From positions 4,340,001 to 4,404,000 of the forward strand of contig CM059622.1 in NCBI GenBank assembly GCA_030435675.1: DNA of 64,000 bases. Direction: 5' to 3'. This document shows, in pieces, positions 56,322-64,000 of this stretch. Every line of letters starts with the position of its first letter. Position 1 is the first letter of the stretch. Position numbers and translations under genes: made by a program. A model generated the notes under the pieces. The model was given only the letters and a program-made list of their open reading frames with translations. It searched no databases and had not been told where the DNA came from. The DNA comes from Steinernema hermaphroditum. Taxonomy: Eukaryota > Nematoda > Chromadorea > Rhabditida > Steinernematidae.

Positions 56322-56866
56322 TTTGGGAAGTGCGTGAAGATCTCTTGTATTCACTGGTTATATACTGCGCTACATGATCTCTTATCAGGATCTCTTATCA
56401 GGGCCTCTTGTACTATCAGTTCAAATTAGGGATTTGAGTAAAATTTCAATCACTTAAATGCACTTCTTGTTTATTAGAATTGAAAGATCAATTTGGATGT
56501 TATCGACGGACTGTTCGATTTCAGCTTGTTGCATTTTTGTTTATCCTTTTTAGAGTTTTTAGAGTATAAAGTGACGCGTCCCGTATTTAGGCACACAATA
56601 CGAGGTACAGGTAGAGTCTTCACGCTCCATTTTATCATTTGAGAGAGCACGATCAAACGAAATGAAAGCTCATATTCAAGTTCAAAACCCTTTTGCTTTG
56701 TCTTGTCAACTAACTGTTTCTGTTTTCAACTGTTCTCCGTTCTTCGCTTAAGGTGCACTTTTTGTACGTCCGCGATAAGTACATGAGCTCTTATCATAAG
56801 TTGATCTTTTCACAAATATTTATAACTAAAAATAGGGCAACTTCAACGACAAAGTGCACACAACTT
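56322..56866. other. Intergenic, no feature beyond the promoter of gene 3
   Basis: AT-rich; nothing else recognised. Confidence 0.4.
56358..56364 (-). promoter_or_regulatory. TATA box of Cys-rich gene 3
   Basis: TATATAA on the minus strand, 43 bp before the ATG at 56,321. Confidence 0.7.
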
Positions 56867-57240
56867 CTATGCACTTCTCAAAAGTAGTGATGTCTCCAAA
56901 TATGGAGATACAGATCGATACGGATCATAGGGGTAGCAGAAGACTCTAAACACAGAAACTTGGTGTCTCTTCTTCGCGTACGTGATGAGATTTCGAAAAA
57001 TCTCAACATTGCGCTGTAGATCTGTACCGGAAACTTCGGGTACCCTAACCTGACCCGAAAACCCAAAAAAATCCGGCAAGCTCTTCTCCCTGCTCTGCAT
57101 CAGGTAGATCTCATTTGACAATGTTTCCTCATTATCCAGGACGTCCATGTCCTCCAACTCCTCATTACGTTCTGGGACAGTGTGAACCTCGTGTTGGTTG
57201 TGGCAGTTTCCTCGTAGCCTCTTCGCGGGCCTACTTTACA
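56867..57240 (-). CDS. Possible secreted-region gene fragment, frame unresolved
   Basis: A minus-strand frame of about 110 codons reads ERNEELEDMDVLDNEETLSN, EIYLMQSREKSLPDFFGF and VPEVSGTDLQRNVEIFRNLI before a stop at 56,867. Composition is protein-like (acidic then mixed). A TATATAA lies upstream at 57,276-57,282 on the same strand, as at the neighbouring secreted genes, but no ATG sits at the usual distance, and the in-frame ATG is at about 57,140. It may be a decayed gene or an exon of one. Not recognised. Confidence 0.3.
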
Positions 57241-57531
57241 CGGCGACAGTGGATCTGAGGAGGGATGGATGAGAGTTATATACGGGGAAAGAATCGTAAG
57301 CAATCACTTTGGGATCACTAGAACTCGATGAAAAGCCGAACCCGACAATTCTGCATGTGAGAATTCATCTGTGACAATGGAGTTTCGTATCCTTTGTTCT
57401 GATTGGTTCTTTGTCTTACTTTGAAATCCGATGCCTTCGAAATACTGTGAATTCTCGCACCCTAGTCTCATACACATAAGTTCTACAGCAACGTCATTTA
57501 TGTGTAGTAGCAGGACCAGTTTCTAATCGCA

Positions 57532-58350
57532 ATGGTGTTTAATATGTATCTGAATCTGTCCTACGATCGTCCAAAGTACCTCTTCTCCTCCGACACTCAA
57601 GAATTGGCTACACTGCCGCCGGGCCAAAACATCAACCTCGATCTTCTTCTAATCGATGAGCGACCGGTGCAGGAAGCAATATTCTTTCCTCTCCATCAAC
57701 TCGACACGACCGTAACATACCATTTCAAGCGCCTGGATATCGACACACTGCAGAAGGAGTTGGACTTCTTTCCACGTTGCATTTCAACTAATTTCGAAGA
57801 GATCTCCTTGAAAGACGTTTGCATCGATGGTGCCAATTCAGTATCACTTCTAACGACCATGTTCAGATCCGGCTCTCTGAAGAGCCTGAAGTTAGAAGAC
57901 GTGGAGCTGAGGAGATGCAGTGAACCCATAATCGACTTCTTGCAGAGAGGCCGCTGGGAAACGTTCGCGTGGGTCACGAATCACGACGGCACAGGAGACC
58001 ATTGCCGTGATTATTGTGCTCGCTTTCACCTGAGCGATGTGATCAAAACCTGGAGGGACAACCCAAATCCTGTTCTAAAGCAGTTTCGTTTCGGCGGTTT
58101 CGTGGATGAGTACGAATGGGATCTCAAACGCGAACTGTGCCGAGAATTTGGACGGAACACTGACAAGATATGGACTGTGGCCCATTCAAGTGCTCGTCTT
58201 GTGGCTAATGTCGATTTTCAATCAGGGATATTGGACGTTGATGTGGAGCCGATGAAGGATGTGAAGTATTTAACCGAAGACGAGCTGAAAGCAATGACAA
58301 AAGAGAGCTTAATCGAGGTGGTTAAGCAGCTGCAACGGAGAGTCCCTTAA
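57532..58350 (+). CDS. Intronless uncharacterised 272-aa protein
   Basis: A single long exon, unusual among the multi-exon neighbours. Starts MVFNMYLNLSYDRPKYLFSS. It contains leucine-rich stretches at regular spacing: FKRLDIDTLQKELDFFPRC, FEEISLKDVCIDGANSVSLL, TTMFRSGSLKSLKLEDVELR, EPIIDFLQRGRWETFAW. This resembles the LRR-like C-terminal part of nematode F-box-associated proteins, though no F-box is visible at the N terminus. The C terminus is a helix, EDELKAMTKESLIEVVKQLQ. No signal peptide or membrane segment. Lack of introns could mean retroposition or membership of an expanded lineage-specific family. Function not assigned. Confidence 0.7.
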   Translation: MVFNMYLNLSYDRPKYLFSSDTQELATLPPGQNINLDLLLIDERPVQEAIFFPLHQLDTTVTYHFKRLDIDTLQKELDFFPRCISTNFEEISLKDVCIDGANSVSLLTTMFRSGSLKSLKLEDVELRRCSEPIIDFLQRGRWETFAWVTNHDGTGDHCRDYCARFHLSDVIKTWRDNPNPVLKQFRFGGFVDEYEWDLKRELCREFGRNTDKIWTVAHSSARLVANVDFQSGILDVDVEPMKDVKYLTEDELKAMTKESLIEVVKQLQRRVP

Positions 58351-58810
58351 GAAGAGCGTCCTTTTCGTTGTTGTGTCCTTGACTAATGTATGTACTGTAG
58401 CTATCAAAACATTGGGTTGGAAGGTGCCATCAAGACATCTGCATATTTTGCTTTCTCTTCTACATTCTTGCATTGTATAGGTTTAAGTTTACAACGCAAA
58501 TAATCTTATCACGCTCGTTCGACTGAGCTCTTGTGCTCAGCCAACGCAATACTCTGCCCGCATTCGATGACCGAAAGTCTTATCTAAGCCTACCTTTTTG
58601 ACATTGAACAAAGAAACGCTTTGTGCGTGCAACAGAGCGTGTTTGCCAGGTTGTTATCTATCATTTTAAGATCTGAGCTTTTGCAAACACCTTTGGTGAC
58701 GTAAATGGACTGATTAGTTTGTACGCAACACTTCTGCAAGCAAAGTATGTGATGTCCAAAAATATAGTAAAAAACAAAAAATGCAGCCGTCGTTGTGGTG
58801 ACACGACATC
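58351..58810. other. Spacer before minisatellite
   Basis: No gene or RNA recognised. Confidence 0.4.
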
Positions 58811-59025
58811 AGCGCGACATTTTCAGCGCGAAGACATTTAGCGCGAAACTTTCAGCGCGAAGGCAATCTGCGCGAACGACAATCAGCGCGAACGACAATT
58901 AGCGCGAAGGCAATCTGCACGAACGACAATTAGCGCGAACGACAATTAGCGCGAAGGCGATCTGCGCGAAGGCGATCTGCGCGAAGGCGATCTGCGCGAA
59001 CGACAATTAGCGCGAAGGCGATTTT
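58811..59025. repeat. Minisatellite of GCGCGAA units
   Basis: About fourteen 13-17 bp units built on AGCGCGAACGACAATT and GCGCGAAGGCGATCT, with variants such as CAGCGCGAAGACATTT at the left. Higher-order alternation is visible in the right half (three identical GCGCGAAGGCGATCT units in a row). It lies 180 bp upstream of secreted family member 2. Confidence 0.9.
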
Positions 59026-59204
59026 ATGATTGCAACGCGTCAGCAAACAACAGTAATCTGTGCTCTATGAAGTGTTGTTGCGGAAGAAGATCTTTTTTGG
59101 GGCGGAATGACCGACTTACCAACGTGCATTAAGAAGCAAACGGCATCGTTATCAGTTCTTCAAAAAGGAGATTGTTGTCCGTGAGCATCATTCTATCCAA
59201 CCAG

Positions 59205-60215
59205 ATGGAGAGTTCCTGCTTTCTCCTCCTGTTGGTGTTGCCAGCGGCACTGTGCACAAGCGCTCAAGAAGCGTCAGTGGACGGATGAACTCAGCGAACT
59301 GCTGAGCCAAACCCTACGTACGCGCCTTTCCTGCACAAATTCCAGGCACGTAATGATATTTACTAAATCTGAATCGTATTTTAGTTCACAGCCATTGGCT
59401 GTTTTCTCAATAACTACGGCGAAACAATATGTATTGAATCTGAAATAAACAACCAACTGTACAATCTGTCGGTAGTGATGGGCGCAGATAGGCTGAACAC
59501 GCTTTCTATCGAGATTTCAACTGTAAAAAGGACTTTTTGCCTTTTTCTCACTTAACCCTTAATTTTTATAGCTCCGCGACTGGACGGATGAATTCCAGGA
59601 TCTATCCGGGACTTACAACGTGGATCTCGAAAGAGTACCTGACAAATTGGACCAAGTCCGACTACTGGTTACGAAGGACATATACTACGTTGTAACCGCT
59701 CTATATCGCCCCAACACTAACAAAGTGAGATTTTCTAACACAAAAGAGCCACTAGGCTCATGCTCTGATGCCTCTTGCATCTGAGTCAGCGTCAAGTAGG
59801 ACTTTTGTCTTTATGCCAGTCCCCCAAAAACATAACGACATGTGGCGTTGGTTTTATAAACAAAATCACATATTTTCCACCTTACAACCTACTATTATTG
59901 CAGTACACGATTGGAGCCTGCAGCCAAACTCTGGGTCGTCCCACGTGCGTAACTTGCACGGCCGATGAGAACCACGCTTTGCTTCAAATCGATGATGGCG
60001 GCAACCCCTTATTTGTTCTTCCGTTCGCCAGAAAGAAGGTATCATGAGGATTGAGATACCGTAATAATTTTTATTTTCTTTAGAACCACAATGAGTGTTG
60101 GCAGTTGACTGCGACTCTGCAACTGTGCGTTAAGTCAGATTTCGCAGCACTGGAGGCAAGCGTAGCTGAGAAGAACGTGACCATCGCTCGCTCCGTTTCC
60201 TTCTTTCCGAACTGA
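59205..60215 (+). CDS. Secreted protein of an unrecognised family, member 2 (about 209 aa)
   Basis: Paralogue of the gene at 50.6-51.4 kb. Signal peptide MESSCFLLLLVLPAALCTSA. Exons: 59205-59276 (end tentative), 59385-59522, 59572-59724, 59904-60038, 60084-60215, all phase 0. Exon 2 reads FTAIGCFLNNYGETICIESE then INNQLYNLSVVMGADR, aligned to FETGGCFLDSSSDEVCIQSE of member 1. Exon 3 has LRDWTDEFQDLSGTYNVDLE; exon 4 IGACSQTLGRPTCVTCTADE; exon 5 ECWQLTATLQLCVKSDFAAL and ends SFFPN. Cysteine positions match member 1 in exons 2, 4 and 5. The exon 1 donor (TCA/GTGGAC) is weak, and a small extra exon in the first intron is possible. Confidence 0.78.
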
Positions 60216-60918
60216 AGTGAAATGGTACTTTTGCTGACAACGCGACTTTTTTAATTTAACACTTTACTGTTCTGTATCTGCTTTAAAGTATCTGCATTTT
60301 TACAGTAAATGCCCTTTTCGTTTACAGCTGATTGATGTGTTTTGCATGATCATGTTTTATCTAAGCCTACCTTATTGACATCGAAAAAGGCATTGTGCGT
60401 TCAATGCATTTTTTCACTATTGGTTTTTCGGTCCATCTTCATGTTCATATCATCGAGCAGAACAGGGATTGTCCATATTTTGTCGGATTCTCCCGATCCA
60501 CCAACACTGGCACCCCTGCTTACTCCTATCGAGATTTTCGAAAAAACAGATTTTCTATAATGAAGTTTTCTGAAATCACGTTTTCGTCACCACTTTTTCT
60601 GAAACAGCGACATTTTCAGGACACCAACCCACCAATTATTATGACTATTTTTAGTATGAAGGGAACCACACATTTACGTCTTCCCTTCAGGAATATCCAC
60701 GGCCTCTAACGATCGCCGAAAGGATTTCCAAAGGATTTTTTACACAGTTACAATCCTTTCCAGCACTGTAACCTGTGGTCCCTAAATTCCACAACTTGCA
60801 GGTCGTGCTGCCAAGCTGCACCCTTATCTTTGTGGTTGGTAAACCCTCCAGGGTCACGAGATGATAGCGGAGCCTCTGGCTTTAAGTACGTTTGATAACT
60901 CAGCTGATTCGTTCAGTG
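60216..60918. other. Intergenic, no gene seen
   Basis: AT-rich spacer. The frames at 60,342-60,709 have no protein-like features. Confidence 0.4.
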
Positions 60919-62065
60919 ATGATGCCCAAGCTGCCTGTTCTCTTCCTTCTTCTCCTCGTCGCCGTCTTCTCCCCTGGAGATGCTCGGAAGGTGAATCTAC
61001 AGATTCGTCGTCACGTCCCCAAGTAGGACGATCTATCAGTTCCTCCCATGAAAGCCACTTTTAGACGCTTCGGAAGTCGCTCCCATTACCACCATGATCC
61101 CAGAGACGAAAACTTGATGACGATGGTGTTGACTGTGGGACGACCACTCAAACTGACACACTTGCAGTTCGACACCACGGTTGCTGACGTTTCCTTATCG
61201 ATCTGCCCCGAAAATTTGGATTTGGAGAATGAGTTCCCACCGCTTGCTTGCTACAATGCTTCAGCTTCAAGGACATTCAAGAGGTTTACAGCTAACACTG
61301 CGCAGGACGTGATAAAAGTAGGTTTATTTTCGTATATTTTGTTATACCCTACCTAAACACACACGGTTAATCTGCAATCCACGATTTTCAGGGAGAAACT
61401 TTCACATTTATAACGAAGGAATACAATGCATCCGCGAATGGAAGTGAGATTGCCGGCCAAGTAGGATTTGGATGGCCTTCTCTTCGAAAGTATCCTGGCG
61501 ATTCATACTATCCAAAGGATCTGAGGTCCGTCGCCGTCAGCATCGACGAGGATGGGTGTTCCGCCCAACTGAATTTCGACGGATCTTGCAAGACGGACAA
61601 TAGCACTGTGTACCTGCCACTCACGTCAAGAACCTCCACTTTGGGAAGTTCAACGAATCGATCTTCGGTCAAGTGGTCATCGCCACCAACAGGGAGTACA
61701 TCGGCATGCCCAAGCAGTTCCTGACCCAGCTGACCTCCCTCCACGGCATCACATGGGAAGTCGACTACGGTGCCTACAGTGTGGAGTGTGACCGAGTGGG
61801 CTCTCTTCCGGATCTGAACTTCGTCACCGCGGGCGGCGTGGTGACCGTCCCGGCCAAGAGCTATGTCTACACGTGGGAACCGCTCTCCAATGGGCGCTGC
61901 GTGGTCAGTTTCGAAGATTCGAAGGCGTTCGGATTCGGGCCAGATTGGTACATCGGCATCCAGATCATCGTCGACTACTGCGTGACCCTCTACTGGCAGG
62001 ACCCAATGATCACCATGACAAAGAATGCATGGAACAGTGGATACTCTGGTTGTCATGCTGGATAA
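60919..62065 (+). CDS. Secreted aspartic-protease-like protein lacking both catalytic motifs; frame broken once
   Basis: Pepsin-fold (A1) homologue that looks catalytically dead. Exons 60919-61022, 61065-61317 and 61392-62065. Signal peptide MMPKLPVLFLLLLVAVFSPG, then a propeptide-like basic stretch ARKVNLQIRRHVPKRFGSRS. N-lobe: MTMVLTVGRPLKLTHLQFDT, where pepsins have IGTPxQ...FDTGS; the site reads FDTT instead of FDTG. GQVGFGWPSLRKYPG matches the GILGLGWP strand. C-lobe: FGQVVIATNREYIGMPKQFL, where pepsins have SDTGTSxIGAP, so the second Asp is gone; then YSVECDRVGSLPDLNFVTAG and VVTVPAKSYVY. Exon 3 is 674 nt (not a multiple of three). The frame must shift by one base near 61,620, between TVYLPL and HVKNLHFGKF. 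It may be a pseudogene, a sequencing error, or a real inactive homologue with one base missing here. Confidence 0.72.
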
Positions 62066-63249
62066 TGGTTAATGGTCGTATTTTTGGTTCAATATAACTG
62101 TCACTTGTAATAATTACCAAAGTTGCTGGAAAATATGCCGACTTTTGCTAAGGGTGACTAGCTCACTCATGTTTTCCAATTCGAAGATTAGCGGTAAAAG
62201 TGGACATTTCGGTCCAACTACAGTATTTATGTTACACCCTGAAAACCTGTATTTAATAGGTGTCCATAAATACTGTTGGTCCATTTATGGTGACCCATAA
62301 ATACTGTTACACGTCCAACGATTTTGATTTTTTGATCCTTTTTTCTTTCTGCTATTTTCCAGAAACATGATATTAATCGAAGACTGGTTTGCTATCATCG
62401 CGACGCATAAACGGGGTTGCATTTTGCATCGAATGCATTTCTACTGGGTCATCAAACACTTCCATCAAACATATGGGACACCAATAAGGCTGAAGTTCTG
62501 ATGGCTTTCAGCGGCCGGCAGTGCCTGGACTGGACGAAAGAAAAGGCCAGATGAAGAAAACCGAAGCCGGTGTTGCGCCAACATCAGCATCTTCCAATGC
62601 CCGAGACTTGAAGCCATGACGTCTAGGAGAGCAGCAGAGCGAGAATGAGGTCTTTCATACTCGATCGGTGATTAGATATGGGTGCAACTTTGTGTAAAAC
62701 TTAAGATATTGCAAATAAAATTCAAAATTCAATTCAATACATCAAACACTTCCAGAGAGGACAACGGCCGTCAGCGAAGCTAAAGAAGACGAAACGTACA
62801 AGACTTGACCAGGGATTCTAAAGTCGCTCGCGAAACTCGTCAAAGATGATTTAAAACTGTTTTCAAAGAAAACCGGCGAAACGACAGCTTCTTACGGACC
62901 AAACGAGAGCTTCAAGACTCAAAAAACGTGTGAAAATGAATGAGCTTGCGCGCGGTGTGACATTGAGTTGAATTCTATCCACCAATGACACGATTTTTAC
63001 CGATTGCACAAGTAGAGACGATTGCACAAGTCATTGGGCTCGCTCAAACGCGCTCTGAAGAAGGCCTAGGATGGAATCACACCGAAAATGATTTGAATGA
63101 TTTACTGTTTCTTGTTTAGAACTTCCTCCCTGTAAATTTAAATGTGCATACTAAACAAAGGGCACATTCAGATGTACAATTTGTCAGGCAACGTGTTTAT
63201 TTTCCATGCAGGACCGAATGTGCCGCCAGGAAATGTAATATAGGCCAAC
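62066..63249. other. Intergenic with palindromic element
   Basis: 62,211-62,320 is a MITE-like palindrome (listed separately). 62,360-62,760 has ATCAAACACTTCCA twice (62,452 and 62,741) flanking about 290 bp, possibly an inserted element. No gene supported. Confidence 0.45.
62211..62320. repeat. MITE-like palindromic element
   Basis: GGTCCAACTACAGTATTTATG at the left reads in inverse at the right as CATAAATACTGTTACACGTC, then CAACG. A third CATAAATACTGTTGGTCC sits inside. About 110 bp, AT-rich, no coding capacity. Confidence 0.6.
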
Positions 63250-63460
63250 TGAAATTGAAACGCCCCGAGAAGAAGAAGTTCTAGCGCCATTTCCGAAGTT
63301 TTGCCGTCTCCCAGATGCCCCGTGATGCGCGCCGTCTCCGACCGGTTCGTCATAAGCGCCATGTAAGGGATGAAGCCGGTTACAACCAGACATCCTCTGT
63401 TTGTCTATTATTCGGTGTCGTGCAAGGCGTAAGCCTTTGATTCACGAAATAAACTCGTGT
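63180..63460 (-). repeat. Dispersed repeat, copy C
   Basis: On the minus strand: GAATCAAAGGCTTACGCC, ACAAACAGAGGATGTCTG, GGCTTCATCCCTTACATGGC, GACGAACCGGTCGGAGACGG and CATCACGGGGCATCTGGGAG, matching copy A and, less, copy B. The 64-codon frame on this strand (starts MALMTNRSETARITGHLGDG) is not conserved in the others. Confidence 0.7.
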
Positions 63461-63864
63461 AAAACTCGTGTGACTCGTGAAATTGAGCACTGTGGACGGT
63501 GTAGAATAAGGGAGGAAATCAGGGAAATGCCTAAGACAAAATCACGCTTCAGTTCGTCTACAGGGTTCATAATCCCAAAGTATGTTCGGAGAATTCACTC
63601 TCCGCTCATTTCATCCTTCATTTTCGTTCGTTGGAGATTCCCACTGACTTTCAGGTGTTTTGTTGCGAACGCTCCAAAATTTCGTGAGTGAATTATTTAC
63701 CTTTTACGTAGACCGTGACTCACCTCACGAATCGAACATTATTCAGTGTTTTTTCAATGCCATCTCCGTAACCATCTCATCAACTAAGCCAGACGAACGT
63801 CAGCATTGGTGAAATATGTAAATCATTTACTTATTTATCACGTGAACATGGTGACGTTCGAGAT
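63461..63864. other. Short spacer at the right end
   Basis: No gene recognised; AT-rich 3' region of the edge gene. Confidence 0.4.
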
Positions 63865-64000
63865 CTACTTGTGGTATCGGAGATATTGGTTGGCGAAGTC
63901 GCTGTCGGGTCCCCACTTGAAGAGTTCGCGGCGGCGCTGACTCAGCTTTCCCGTGTAGTCGGCGACGTTCTGAGGGATAAATGCCGAGCCTTCGATAATC
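63865..64000 (-). CDS. 3' end of an unidentified gene (cut by right edge)
   Basis: Last exon of a minus-strand gene that continues beyond 64,000. The readable C terminus is IIEGSAFIPQNVADYTGKLS followed by QRRRELFKWGPDSDFANQYL and RYHK, stop at 63,865-63,867. Codon use is C/G-ending and protein-like. I do not recognise the family from 44 residues. Confidence 0.6.
   Translation of the reverse strand, partial: IIEGSAFIPQNVADYTGKLSQRRRELFKWGPDSDFANQYLRYHK

Noticed and set aside
57270..57303. Start of a secreted gene at the 57.28-kb minus TATA box
   Set aside because: No ATG at the usual 42-44 bp distance and no signal peptide in any frame.
61508..62056. A 182-codon minus-strand frame
   Set aside because: Antisense of the aspartic-protease-like exon 3.

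Overview
This is eukaryotic nuclear DNA, most likely from a nematode; I cannot name the species. Four things point there: short introns (mostly 34-60 bp) ending in TTTCAG-like acceptors; acceptor-like sites just upstream of many start codons, as expected for spliced-leader addition; a Rab whose canonical form follows nematode RAB-10 closely; and a set of small secreted proteins with short TATA-promoters. There is no bacterial or viral operon, and no convincing CRISPR array or rRNA.

Layout. 1-9 kb: two SLC5-type sodium/solute symporter genes on the minus strand (the first cut by the left edge) flank a plus-strand gene with two SRR1-like domains. 9-12 kb holds no gene I can support. 12.1-24.6 kb is a dense housekeeping block: an orphan 199-aa protein, a SAC2/INPP5F-type phosphoinositide phosphatase, a DUS1L-type tRNA-dihydrouridine synthase, a WWP1/Su(dx)-type HECT ubiquitin ligase (C2, four WW, HECT) and NEDD8. 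26.4-32 kb: the alpha subunit of the nascent polypeptide-associated complex (NAC) and a bifunctional 6-phosphofructo-2-kinase/fructose-2,6-bisphosphatase. 34-39 kb: a small Cys-rich secreted protein and a RAB-10 gene with two possible first exons, one encoding a divergent nucleotide-binding half. 43-45 kb: a convergent pair, an orphan 339-aa protein and a candidate 53-aa protein. 47.7-49.9 kb: a third SLC5 gene, whose ten exons can be fully solved. 50.5-62.1 kb: an accessory region rich in secreted proteins (two paralogues of an unrecognised family, two granulin-like mini-proteins, a catalytically broken aspartic-protease-like protein), plus a divergent RAB11-type gene and an intronless orphan. 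The right edge cuts one more minus-strand gene.

Repeats: three copies of a dispersed element (33.3, 46.1 and 63.3 kb), a 15-17 bp minisatellite at 58.8-59.0 kb, a 160-bp tandem pair at 36.4 kb, palindromic MITE-like pieces, a likely non-LTR retroelement tail and two tRNA-Tyr-like relics.

The observations most worth following are the alternative first exon of RAB-10, the secreted-gene cluster with a near-constant TATA-to-ATG distance of 42-44 bp, the pseudo-aspartic protease, and three genes whose frame breaks by one base or lacks a normal splice acceptor. No gene here clearly depends on its neighbours; apart from the clustered secreted genes and the SLC5 paralogues, order looks incidental.
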